Positions 35,801 to 43,607 of a DNA stretch of 64,000 nt are shown here, in pieces (the first letter of the stretch is position 1; each line of letters starts with the position of its first letter). The DNA is from Aestuariirhabdus sp049985285 (GTDB lineage Bacteria; Pseudomonadota; Gammaproteobacteria; Pseudomonadales; Aestuariirhabdaceae). The position numbers and the translations under genes are program-made. Under the pieces are notes generated by a model. That model had not been told where the DNA came from, did not search any database, and worked only from the letters and a program-made list of their open reading frames with translations. The DNA lies in contig NZ_JBNIEU010000001.1 in assembly GCF_049985285.1 (NCBI RefSeq), positions 1,178,001-1,242,000 of the forward strand, written 5' to 3'.

Positions 35801-37078
35801 TCAGGAGAAGATGCCCTTGAAGAGGAAGAAGAACAGGATAGCAAGGCCAGCACCGGCGGGCAGGGTCACGATCCAGGACATGAAGATGGTGCCGATCACC
35901 CGCAGGTTGAGCGCGCCGATACCACGAGCGATACCTACGCCGAGCACCGCCCCTACCAGGGTGTGGGTGGTGGAGATCGGCAGGCCGGTACCGGAAGCCA
36001 GTACGACGGTACCCGCAGCGGCCAGGGTGGCGGCAAAGCCTCGGCTGGGGGTCAGTTCGGTGATGTTGGTGCCAACGGTGGCGATCACTTTATGTCCGTA
36101 CATCACCAGACCGGCAACAATTCCCCCGCCACCAAGCAGCAGGATCCAGGCGGGCATCACGCTCTTGGCGCCGATCTCACCCCCGGAGGAGACCACGCTG
36201 GCGACCGCCGCCAGGGGGCCAACGGCGTTGGCCACATCGTTGGAGCCGTGGGCGAAGGCCATGGCGCAGGCGGTGAACATCATCAGAACCCCGAACAGCT
36301 TCTCCACGCTGGTGAAGTGGAAATCCTTGTTCTCGCTGGGATCAAGTTTGATCTTGCGTAGCATGGAGATGCCGATCAGGGTGACCACCACGGCGATACC
36401 GGCGGAGATCATTGCATCCTGCAGGAAGCTCAGCTGCAGCGCTTTGAAGGCTGCGATATGTTTAAGCCCCTTGACCATGGTGACCATGCTGATGAGGAAA
36501 GCGACCAGAAAGATATACATCGGCACATAGCGTTGCGCCGCATCGAAGGGGTTCTTGGTGTTGAGTACCAGTTTCTGCACGCTCATAAAGGTGAAGAAAC
36601 CGAAGGTGCCCGCCAGCAGAGGAGAGACCACCCAGCTGGCGGCGATGGTACCGACCTTGCCCCAGGCGACGGCCTCCATGGAGATGCCGACCGCAGCAAA
36701 ACCGACGATGGCGCCCACGATAGAGTGAGTCGTGGAGACCGGCCAGCCAAAGTAGGTTGCAACCAGTAACCAGATGCCGGCAGCCAGCAGCGAGGCCAGC
36801 ATTCCGTAGACCAATAGCTCCGGAGTGTCGGTGAGCAGGGAGGGGTCGATGATCCCTTTGCGAATGGTGGCGGTCACTTCGCCCCCTGCGAGGAAGGCAC
36901 CGGCGAATTCAAAAATAATCGCGATAATGATCGCCTGCTTTACGGTGAGGGCCTTTGAGCCCACCGAGGTTCCCATGGCGTTGGCAACATCATTTGCTCC
37001 CACACCCCAGGCCATAAAGAAGCCAAAGACACAGGCCATCGCTAGTAGAAGTGTCGCGTTCTCAGCAATAATAGTCAT
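35801..37078 (-). CDS. pit: inorganic phosphate transporter, PiT family
   Basis: This 425-residue inner-membrane permease takes up phosphate, usually as a metal-phosphate complex, with protons or sodium. It has two homologous halves, each with the PiT signature: GANDVANAMGTSVGSKALT near residues 27-45 and GSNDVANAVGPLAAV in the second half. The later motifs PVSTTHSIVGAIVG and PISTTHTLVGAVLG are also paired. I start at the ATG at 37078; the frame continues 33 codons upstream without likeness to the family. The DUF47 gene ends 19 bases upstream on the same strand, a standard pair. Confidence 0.92.
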   Translation of the reverse strand: MTIIAENATLLLAMACVFGFFMAWGVGANDVANAMGTSVGSKALTVKQAIIIAIIFEFAGAFLAGGEVTATIRKGIIDPSLLTDTPELLVYGMLASLLAAGIWLLVATYFGWPVSTTHSIVGAIVGFAAVGISMEAVAWGKVGTIAASWVVSPLLAGTFGFFTFMSVQKLVLNTKNPFDAAQRYVPMYIFLVAFLISMVTMVKGLKHIAAFKALQLSFLQDAMISAGIAVVVTLIGISMLRKIKLDPSENKDFHFTSVEKLFGVLMMFTACAMAFAHGSNDVANAVGPLAAVASVVSSGGEIGAKSVMPAWILLLGGGGIVAGLVMYGHKVIATVGTNITELTPSRGFAATLAAAGTVVLASGTGLPISTTHTLVGAVLGVGIARGIGALNLRVIGTIFMSWIVTLPAGAGLAILFFFLFKGIFS

Positions 37079-37097
37079 AATCTGATACCCGTTCTGG

Positions 37098-37778
37098 TTA
37101 GCGAGCCAGCAGCAACTGCAGGCGGGATCCAACACGGGAGGCGCGATCGGCAAGATCTCCCACCCAGTCGATAACACGGTAGAGGAACATTACATCTACC
37201 GGGGGTAGATCCTGCTCCATTTTGAGCAGGGCGCCACGAATTGCAATTTGCAGGTCATCGGTGTCGCCCTCGATCTTGTCGAGTTCCTCGATCATGGCTT
37301 CAACCAAAACCACCTCACGGCCACGGAAACCGGTTTCGAGCAGTTCATCCAGCTCGTGAATCGCCTTCACGGCCTGGGCTGAGGTTTCGATCGAGCGCTG
37401 GAGGTAACGGCGGAAAGCACCCTGTAGCGGTTCAGGGATCATCATTTTGCGGCCCAGCATGAGACCGGCGATATCTTTGGCGCGGTTGGCCACCTTGTCT
37501 TGTACCGTGACAACGTCCAGTAGGTCATTGCGTGGAACCGGCAGGAACAGGCTCTTGGGCAGTGACAGGCGCACATTCTTCTTGAGCCTATCGGCTTCCT
37601 CCTCATAGGCGGAAATAAGCTGCTGCTGGCGTTTGGCTTCTTTCCAGTCGCCTGCCATGGCCGCGTCGATGAAGGGGATAAGCTGTTCGGCGCACTCGTG
37701 CGCCTTGCTGATGTGCTCCTGGATCGGCCCGATCGGAGATCGGCCGAACATTCTGGAAAAGGGTGAGTTGGCAGCCAT
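37098..37778 (-). CDS. PhoU-like DUF47 protein (TIGR00153 family)
   Basis: This 226-residue, almost wholly helical protein is of the DUF47/TIGR00153 family, related to PhoU. It has phrases such as FGRSPIGPIQEHISKAHECA and LDVVTVQDKVANRAKDIAG. Members are thought to regulate the low-affinity phosphate transporter encoded beside them, and pit follows after 19 bases. The ATG at 37778 is preceded by AGGACC; the longer frame adds 21 unrelated residues. Confidence 0.9.
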   Translation of the reverse strand: MAANSPFSRMFGRSPIGPIQEHISKAHECAEQLIPFIDAAMAGDWKEAKRQQQLISAYEEEADRLKKNVRLSLPKSLFLPVPRNDLLDVVTVQDKVANRAKDIAGLMLGRKMMIPEPLQGAFRRYLQRSIETSAQAVKAIHELDELLETGFRGREVVLVEAMIEELDKIEGDTDDLQIAIRGALLKMEQDLPPVDVMFLYRVIDWVGDLADRASRVGSRLQLLLAR

Positions 37779-37980
37779 AATCAAGGTCCTGTTTAAAGTG
37801 GGCGCAAGTATACGAATCTGATCAATGGGTGGCCAGCCCAAAGTGGGTCGAATTAGCGGGCAACCCCTCGACCGTTGCCACCGATCATGAATTTTGCGGC
37901 ATTTTTACTGGTATCCCAAGGGTAGCGCAAGTACCCTTAATGGCATGGTTTGAATCAAGATTTTCAAGGAAAACAGAGGC

Positions 37981-38598
37981 ATGGCGCTGGAAACGGAATT
38001 GAAACTATTGTTGCAGCCCGATCAGTTCGAGCGCGTAAGGCATCATGCAATATTAAATGGCGAAAATGCTCGAAGTCAGGGTAGCCAGCGCTTACTGAAC
38101 TGCTATTACGATACCCCCCAATTTGACTTGCGCGCCAACCGGGTCGCGTTACGGGTTCGCCATCACGCCACCGGGTACACCCAAACCCTCAAAACCAGCG
38201 GTGAGCGCAGTGCCGGGCTGAGCCGCCGGCAGGAGTGGGAGTGGCCGTTGGAGAACGAACGCATCGACCTCGAATTGTTGGATGAAGATCACTGGCCGCT
38301 GGATGAGCGCATCAAATCGAGCCTTTTACCCTGTTTTAATACGGATTTTGAACGCGAATGCTGGTTGCTGGAGTGGTCGGGCCAATTCAAGGGGGTGATC
38401 GAAGTCGCGCTGGATCAGGGGCAGGTAATAGCTGGTGGAAAACACCTGGCGATTTGCGAGCTGGAGTTGGAACTCAAGGATGGCGAAGAGACGGTGCTAC
38501 AGGAGGTGGCGGACTTGCTGGCGTTGGATATTGATCTGTCGCCCAGCGATATCAGCAAGGCCCAGCGGGGCTATCGTTTGATGGGGCAGGAAGCATGA
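37981..38598 (+). CDS. CYTH-domain triphosphatase
   Basis: This 205-residue protein has the CYTH tunnel-fold signature ExExK at Glu4, Glu6 and Lys8 (MALETELKLLL), with further basic residues in LRVRHHATGYTQTLKTSG. Characterised relatives such as YgiF hydrolyse inorganic triphosphate or thiamine triphosphate. The CHAD domain of YgiF is absent. Its stop overlaps the next start as ATGA, so it is translationally coupled to the secretion-type ATPase. From memory, P. aeruginosa has the same order (about PA5209-PA5210). Confidence 0.85.
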   Translation: MALETELKLLLQPDQFERVRHHAILNGENARSQGSQRLLNCYYDTPQFDLRANRVALRVRHHATGYTQTLKTSGERSAGLSRRQEWEWPLENERIDLELLDEDHWPLDERIKSSLLPCFNTDFERECWLLEWSGQFKGVIEVALDQGQVIAGGKHLAICELELELKDGEETVLQEVADLLALDIDLSPSDISKAQRGYRLMGQEA

Positions 38599-40379
38599 AT
38601 GCCGTGGCGGAGGAGCAACTGCTCGACCTGCAGGGTGTTGTACGCCAGTTGATTCAAAAGAACACAATTACCCCAGAGCAGGCGGAGGAGGTGCTGGCTC
38701 GGCCCCGGCTGTCGAACCAGACGAGTCTGCATCCACTGGAGTTTGTCTCCGGTCACGGCTTTGTTCGCCACGATGGCTCCGAAAGACCCCTGGACCTGGA
38801 TTATCTGAGTAAGTGGTTGGCGGACTGGGCCGGGCAGCCGTTGTATCACATCGACCCCCTCAAGGTTGAGGTGCAAAAAGTCACTCCCCTGATGTCACAG
38901 GCGTTCGCCGAGCGGCATCAGATTTTGGCGCTGGAGATGGACGACGAAACAGTGACAATCGCTAGCGCGCAGCCGTTTGTTCGCGCCTGGGAAGAGAATT
39001 TGCGCCATGTGCTGCGGCGCGATATCAAGCGGGTTGTTGCGAACCCGGCAGATATTCGCCGCTACTCGGCAGAATTTTTTAAGCTATCGAACTCGGTGAC
39101 ACAGGCGGGAGGAGAGGAGTCGGGTCATGCCCGCACACTGGGCAATTTTGAACAGCTGCTGGAGCTGGGTAATCTCCAGGCACCCGATGCCAACGATCAG
39201 CACATCGTCAACATTGTCGATTGGTTGTTGCAGTATGCGTTCGAGCAGCGCGCCAGCGACATTCATATCGAACCCCGTCGAGATCAGGGCACGGTGCGCT
39301 TTCGTATCGATGGCGTGCTGCACAATGTGTACGAGTTTCCCGCCAAGGTAAACGCTGCGGTGACCAGCCGTATCAAAATTCTGGGGCGCATGAATGTGGC
39401 CGAAAAACGTAAGCCCCAGGATGGACGATTAAAGACCAAAAGCCTCGAGGGTAACGAGGTTGAGCTACGCCTTTCGACGCTGCCTACGGCCTTCGGCGAG
39501 AAGATGGTGATGCGGGTGTTCGATCCAGATGTGTTGCTCAAGAGCTTTTCCGAGCTGGGGCTGGGGAGAGACGACAACAGCCGTTGGCAGGGGATGATAA
39601 GTCAACCTAACGGAATTGTGTTGGTGACAGGTCCCACGGGCTCGGGCAAGACAACAACGCTTTACTCATCGCTTAAAGCGCTGGCCACCTCCGAGGTGAA
39701 TGTTTGCTCCATCGAAGACCCGATAGAGATGGTGGAGTCTGCCTTTAACCAGATGCAGGTGCATCACGCCATCGGTCTCGATTTCGCCAGCGGCATTCGC
39801 GCCCTGATGCGTCAGGATCCGGACATCATCATGATCGGAGAGATTCGGGATCTCGAAACGGCCGAGATGGCAATGCAGGCAGCGTTGACGGGGCACCTGG
39901 TGATATCGACGCTGCATACCAACGATGCACCCTCGGCGGTCAGCCGTTTGCTAGAGTTGGGGATTCCGCCCTACATGGTCAAATCCACGATAAACGGGGT
40001 GATGGCGCAGCGTTTGGTGCGAACACTGTGCCCCCTGTGCAAGCGTTCCTGTGAGGTAGACCTGCAGGCCTGGCGGAGTTTGACACGCCCCTGGAAACTG
40101 GCGGCGCCGAAAGAGATGTTCGAACCGGTTGGCTGTGATGAATGCCGCCATACCGGTTATCGGGGGCGGGCGGGTGTGTACGAGATCATGCCGCTGGTGG
40201 ATAATCTAAAAGACTTAATTGACGAGCGCTGCGATCTGGCAGCATTGCGCCGGCAAGCGTTTCGGGAAGGAATGAAAAGCCTGCGTCTCAGTGGTGCACA
40301 AAAGGTTGCCCAGGGATCGACTACCATCGCCGAGGTGTTGCGGGTAACGCCTGAGCAGGAGCGGGATCGTAACGCATAA
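38595..40379 (+). CDS. GspE/PilB-family secretion ATPase, orphan
   Basis: This 594-residue ATPase has an N-terminal GspE-type domain (about 1-150) and a catalytic domain with Walker A GPTGSGKTTTLY at about 346. An Asp box is in CSIEDPIEMVE, Walker B is in DPDIIMIGEIRDLETAEMA, and a His box is in GHLVISTLHTNDA. The four-cysteine zinc motif is CPLC and CDEC in the C-terminal part. These enzymes power type II secretion or type IV pilus assembly, but none of the other machinery genes are near. It is coupled to the CYTH gene by a four-base overlap. What it drives is unknown. Confidence 0.9.
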   Translation: MNAVAEEQLLDLQGVVRQLIQKNTITPEQAEEVLARPRLSNQTSLHPLEFVSGHGFVRHDGSERPLDLDYLSKWLADWAGQPLYHIDPLKVEVQKVTPLMSQAFAERHQILALEMDDETVTIASAQPFVRAWEENLRHVLRRDIKRVVANPADIRRYSAEFFKLSNSVTQAGGEESGHARTLGNFEQLLELGNLQAPDANDQHIVNIVDWLLQYAFEQRASDIHIEPRRDQGTVRFRIDGVLHNVYEFPAKVNAAVTSRIKILGRMNVAEKRKPQDGRLKTKSLEGNEVELRLSTLPTAFGEKMVMRVFDPDVLLKSFSELGLGRDDNSRWQGMISQPNGIVLVTGPTGSGKTTTLYSSLKALATSEVNVCSIEDPIEMVESAFNQMQVHHAIGLDFASGIRALMRQDPDIIMIGEIRDLETAEMAMQAALTGHLVISTLHTNDAPSAVSRLLELGIPPYMVKSTINGVMAQRLVRTLCPLCKRSCEVDLQAWRSLTRPWKLAAPKEMFEPVGCDECRHTGYRGRAGVYEIMPLVDNLKDLIDERCDLAALRRQAFREGMKSLRLSGAQKVAQGSTTIAEVLRVTPEQERDRNA

Positions 40380-40436
40380 CCGTTAACCCCGGAGCTGTAT
40401 CGGCGAGAATAAGGTCTCTAAGGGTGAACCTGTAGT

Positions 40437-40461
40437 GAGCTCCTTTAAGTTTCGGGAGCTC
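40437..40461 (+). other. hairpin after the GspE-like gene
   Basis: GAGCTCC pairs with GGAGCTC around an eleven-base loop, 58 bases past the ATPase stop and 63 before the next ATG. It lacks a T-run. Confidence 0.3.
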
Positions 40462-40523
40462 CCTTGTCGGAGGTACGGGACGGTAAGTGGCGACGGGCTG
40501 CCCACTGGAAAATGAGGAAGCTA

Positions 40524-41342
40524 ATGATGATGAAACGAATACTGCTGCTCACTATGCTGATGGGTTTGCCAGTGGCTCCGGTGCAGGCGTTGAGCCCGGA
40601 AATGGAGATGGATCGATATCTATTGGCAGCGCAGCGCCATGTGCGATTGGGTAATTTTGATGAAGCAGAGCAGTATCTGCAGCGTGCGGTAGCGTTGCAA
40701 ATCACACCTCCTCCAGAGTTTTATTATGTCTATGGTGAAGTGCTGCATCATAACGACAAACTACAGTTGGCCCGGGAAACCCTGGAAAAATACCTTCAGC
40801 AGACGCAGATGGAGGGCGAGTATTACCACGACTCGCTGGAGCTGTTGACCCTGATCGAGGAGCGTGAGGCGAAACCGCTGACAAGACCTCAGCCCGAAAA
40901 AGCGTCACTGGTCAATGCCGATAACCAAAAGCAGGGAGCCTGGATCGAACCGTTAAAGGAGTTGTATTTGACGGATTCTGCCCAAGAGGCTCTGCTTTTA
41001 CATACCAATAGCTTGCTGCGGAACTTCGCTGCGCGCGATAGTCGGGTGCTTAACCTTAAGCGCGCCGATGATCACCTGTACCAGCTTTCGGTTCCTCGTC
41101 GAGGTGAACTGATGGTCACCTTACGGCAAGCTGCCGAGAGTGGATATGAATACAGCAATTCAAAAATAGCAGTGTTCGGTATTAACCCCTACGTTGATTC
41201 CAGTTGTGATAGGGCAACGAATCGCTGCACGATCACCCACCCGGTTAACGGTCAGCCGTGGCTGGAAATTCGTCGTGATGACAAGGCCGCAGCAGAACTC
41301 AGCAGGAGCCTGACCGCTTTAATAAAGCAGTTGCAGGAGTAG
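40524..41342 (+). CDS. secreted TPR-like protein of unknown function
   Basis: This 272-residue protein has a signal peptide (MMMKRILLLTMLMGLPVAPVQA). A tetratricopeptide-like helical region (about 28-112) includes RHVRLGNFDEAEQYLQRAV and HHNDKLQLARETLEKYLQQ. The C-terminal half contains one cysteine pair (SSCDRATNRCT) that could form a disulfide. I do not recognise a defined family beyond TPR. The first ATG of three follows GAGGAAG. It sits two bases before the Crp/Fnr gene, so the two are probably co-transcribed. Confidence 0.72.
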   Translation: MMMKRILLLTMLMGLPVAPVQALSPEMEMDRYLLAAQRHVRLGNFDEAEQYLQRAVALQITPPPEFYYVYGEVLHHNDKLQLARETLEKYLQQTQMEGEYYHDSLELLTLIEEREAKPLTRPQPEKASLVNADNQKQGAWIEPLKELYLTDSAQEALLLHTNSLLRNFAARDSRVLNLKRADDHLYQLSVPRRGELMVTLRQAAESGYEYSNSKIAVFGINPYVDSSCDRATNRCTITHPVNGQPWLEIRRDDKAAAELSRSLTALIKQLQE

Positions 41343-41344
41343 AA

Positions 41345-42022
41345 ATGGAAGCTATGGATTCGCAGCTTATACAGCAGGTGCCGGCACTGGCTGTTTTGCT
41401 CACCGATGCGTCAGCCGTCAAGGCGCTGGAGCAGGCGGCAATTGTAGAGGTCCCGGCACGGACGACATTGTTCAGGCAGGGTGACTCCTGTGAAAATTAT
41501 CTGGTGGTGATCGAAGGCTCGGTAAAAGTGTTTGCGCGCTCGGAACAGGGCAGGGAGATTGTGCTCTATCACATCGGGAGTGGTGGTTCCTGCGTGTTGA
41601 CGACATCCTGTCTGTTCGCCCACTCCCCCTACCCGGCTGAAGGCGTTAGTGAAACCGCGATGAAGGCGGTTGCGATACCCGCCAAGGTCTTCGAAAGCGC
41701 CTTGGCTGAATCGGTGGCGTTGCGTGATTTCGTGTTTAATACATACAGTGAGCGATTGTCGCGTTTGATTACGCTGGTGCAGCAAATTGCCTTTGAGCGC
41801 ATCGACGTTCGGTTAGCGCGTTATCTGGCCAAGCATGCAGCTCAAGAGTTGTCATTGACTCATCAGGATCTTGCCGAAGAGTTGGGTACTGCCCGTGAAG
41901 TAGTGAGCCGTCACCTTAAAGAGTTTGAATCTAACGGTTGGCTTCGACTGGGCCGAGGCAGGATTGAAGTCATCGATGGCGCTGGGCTTCAGCGGCGGAT
42001 CGACGAGCTGCTGTCACAATAA
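41345..42022 (+). CDS. Crp/Fnr-family transcriptional regulator with effector-domain cysteines
   Basis: This 225-residue regulator has an N-terminal cyclic-nucleotide-type beta roll (about 20-120) and a C-terminal winged helix with TAREVVSRHLKEFESNG (about 179-195). The region where cAMP-binding proteins have their phosphate cassette instead reads GGSCVLTTSCLF, so Cys83 and Cys89 form a C-x5-C pair; Cys49 is a third. It lacks the N-terminal cysteine cluster of FNR. A thiol, sulfur or redox signal is a reasonable guess but not proven. The ATG has GGAG upstream. The adjacent DUF2892 gene is a likely target. Confidence 0.85.
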   Translation: MEAMDSQLIQQVPALAVLLTDASAVKALEQAAIVEVPARTTLFRQGDSCENYLVVIEGSVKVFARSEQGREIVLYHIGSGGSCVLTTSCLFAHSPYPAEGVSETAMKAVAIPAKVFESALAESVALRDFVFNTYSERLSRLITLVQQIAFERIDVRLARYLAKHAAQELSLTHQDLAEELGTAREVVSRHLKEFESNGWLRLGRGRIEVIDGAGLQRRIDELLSQ

Positions 42023-42043
42023 TTCTAGCCTTACTATTTTTTG

Positions 42044-42066
42044 CTCAGTGTGAGAAAGTCACTGAG
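42044..42066. promoter_or_regulatory. perfect dyad upstream of the DUF2892 gene
   Basis: CTCAGTG-N9-CACTGAG has perfect seven-base arms. It sits 21 bases after the Crp/Fnr stop and 68 before the DUF2892 ATG. Its core resembles TGTGA-N5-TCACT, close to a Crp-type half-site pair. It could be an operator for the neighbouring regulator or a transcript-end hairpin. Confidence 0.4.
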
Positions 42067-42134
42067 TGCGCGTTGTGTATTCCCTATGCTGGCTTCCAAT
42101 CAAATGAAAGCCAATTTCCATAGGAGATTTAACA

Positions 42135-42326
42135 ATGAGTAATGTAGGAACTATTGATCGCGTTCTGCGGGTAATTGTCGGTCTCGCCTTGATTAGTCTG
42201 GTTTTCGTAGGTCCCCAGACACCCTGGGGCTGGGTGGGATTGGTTCCCCTGCTGACCGGTGCCATCAGTTTTTGTCCGCTTTATCGTATTCTGGGTTTGA
42301 GCACCTGCAAAACCTGCGAGTCCTGA
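42135..42326 (+). CDS. DUF2892 small membrane protein (YgaP-like)
   Basis: This 63-residue protein begins MSNVGTIDRVLRVIVGLALI, has two transmembrane segments (IVGLALISLVFVG and WGWVGLVPLLTGAISF) and ends CPLYRILGLSTCKTCES. The C-terminal CPLY and CKTC motifs are typical of the DUF2892 family, which is often fused or linked to rhodanese (sulfur transfer) domains, as in YgaP. It may handle reactive sulfur or thiol stress; this is family-level inference. TAGGAG precedes the ATG. A strong terminator follows. Confidence 0.85.
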   Translation: MSNVGTIDRVLRVIVGLALISLVFVGPQTPWGWVGLVPLLTGAISFCPLYRILGLSTCKTCES

Positions 42327-42377
42327 TTTCCCAAGAACTCCACCGGGTTTGCGAATAGCCCGAGGGTAGTTTCGTTT

Positions 42378-42408
42378 GGCCAGCCTTCCGCGAGGCTGGC
42401 CTTTTTTT
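42378..42408 (+). terminator. intrinsic terminator after the DUF2892 gene
   Basis: GGCCAGCCT pairs with AGGCTGGCC around TCCGCG, followed by seven T. It is 51 bases past the stop. Confidence 0.9.
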
Positions 42409-42412
42409 GCCT

Positions 42413-42509
42413 ACAGGATGTAGGTAAATCTCGTGAGCCATGGAGGGCGGCAGAGATTAGTAACAGGATGTAGGTAAATCTCGTGAGCCATGGAGGGCGG
42501 CAGAGATTA
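42413..42509 (-). repeat. two copies of a hairpin-forming intergenic repeat (left cluster)
   Basis: Two identical 47-base units (42413-42459 and 42463-42509) lie at a 50-base period in the gap between two converging genes. Read on the minus strand each folds as AATCTC, TGCC, GCC, loop, GGC, TCAC, GAGATT, followed by the tag TTACCTAC. The same family occurs in the opposite orientation at 43370-43521 on the other side of the DsbA-like gene. Confidence 0.85.
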
Positions 42510-42545
42510 TTAATTAAACCTTAACGGGCTACTGCACGCCGATTA

Positions 42546-43196
42546 TCAGTAAACCCGGTTGACCTCATCAAGCAACAGGTCGCGCAGTTCCTGGAAACCG
42601 AAGCGGGGCAGCGGCTGGCCGTTGACGAAAAAGTCTGGTGTCTTCTTCACTCCCAGGGTAGCGGCATCAGCGAGATCCTGTTTGATGATAGCGTCGATGG
42701 CGGGGTCCTTCATGTCGAGCTTGAACTGCTCGATATCCAGCCCCATTCCCCCCAGGTATTGCCAGAAAATCTGTGGTTGGGCCTGATGGTTAATAGCCCA
42801 TTGCTGCTGCGTTTCAAGCATCTTCTCCAACACGGGCCAGAACTTGCCCTGGCGTTGGGCGGCAACCAGCATCCTGACCATGTTGTCAGAGCCCCGGTGG
42901 AAGGGGGCATAGCGCACAACCAGTTCAACTTTGCCGGCTTGACCGGCGAGAAGTTTTTTTACCTCGGGATAAAAGAGTTTGCAGGTTCCGCAGGCGGGAT
43001 CGAGAAATTCGACCAGGGTAACTTTGGCGTGAGAGCTACCAAGTACCGGCGAGTGCGGACGAACCAGCGCTTCGGCGCGGGCGATTGAGAGCTCAGGAGC
43101 AGGTTTGGGGCCGCTCATGCTGAACCAGACACCGGCGATTGCCAGCAGAGGCAATAACAGGCCGACAACCATTACTACGCGTTTTCGTTTATTCAT
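42546..43196 (-). CDS. DsbA-family thioredoxin-fold oxidoreductase, membrane-anchored or secreted
   Basis: This 216-residue protein has an N-terminal hydrophobic segment (VVMVVGLLLPLLAIAGVWF, about residues 7-25) that may be an uncleaved anchor. A thioredoxin fold with active site Cys69-Gly-Thr-Cys72 (FLDPACGTCKLFYP) and the cis-proline loop KTPDFFVNG follow. It resembles the DsbA/DsbG/BdbD-like group that makes or reshuffles disulfides in the periplasm; CGTC is an unusual dipeptide pair compared with DsbA CPHC. No DsbB-like partner is adjacent. I start at 43196, where homology begins; the frame extends nine codons further. Hairpin repeats flank the gene on both sides. Confidence 0.83.
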   Translation of the reverse strand: MNKRKRVVMVVGLLLPLLAIAGVWFSMSGPKPAPELSIARAEALVRPHSPVLGSSHAKVTLVEFLDPACGTCKLFYPEVKKLLAGQAGKVELVVRYAPFHRGSDNMVRMLVAAQRQGKFWPVLEKMLETQQQWAINHQAQPQIFWQYLGGMGLDIEQFKLDMKDPAIDAIIKQDLADAATLGVKKTPDFFVNGQPLPRFGFQELRDLLLDEVNRVY

Positions 43197-43369
43197 CTCA
43201 ACATCCAGGTAAGGTGACGACAAGGGGCGAATTATCCTGTGAAAGGGCGCCGAACAAAAGGGGAAGGCTTCACATTTACCGGGGCTTTACGTTTCACGCG
43301 TCAGCACCTCCCCGGCTCCGACTAGCAGGGATGCCGGAAGTATCGATAACGCAGGAGCAGATATCGATT

Positions 43370-43521
43370 CGCGATCTACCTACGTTTGTTGGATCGCTAT
43401 CGCCCTCTCGGGCTCACGTGATTTACCTACCTTTGTTGGATCGCTATCGCCCTCTCGGGCTCACGCGATTTACCTACCTTTGTTGGATCGCTATCGCCCT
43501 CCATGGCTCCCGCGATCTACC
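43370..43521 (+). repeat. three and a half copies of the hairpin-forming intergenic repeat (right cluster)
   Basis: Units begin at 43391, 43438 and 43485, a 47-base period, preceded by a partial tail at 43370-43390; the last unit is cut after GCGATCTACC. Each folds as GATCGC, TATC, GCCC, loop, GGGC or TGGC, TCAC or TCCC, GCGATT or a variant, followed by the tag TTACCTAC. The arms differ from the left cluster but remain paired. They fill most of the gap between the DsbA-like gene and the aceF terminator. Confidence 0.88.
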
Positions 43522-43537
43522 GCCCGTCCCTGGGCAT

Positions 43538-43571
43538 AAAAAAGCCCCGCACCTGAGTGGAGGTGCGGGGC
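43538..43571 (-). terminator. intrinsic terminator of the aceE-aceF operon
   Basis: On the minus strand GCCCCGCACCT pairs with AGGTGCGGGGC around a six-base loop and is followed by six T. It lies 37 bases past the aceF stop. Confidence 0.92.
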
Positions 43572-43607
43572 AAACAGAGGCAGGGCCTCTTTACAGCAAT
43601 CGTCGTG

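Noticed and set aside
42413..43521. Possible CRISPR array
   Set aside because: Repeats are 47-50 bases apart with almost no unique sequence between units and no cas genes nearby; they form hairpins and lie in two inverted clusters.
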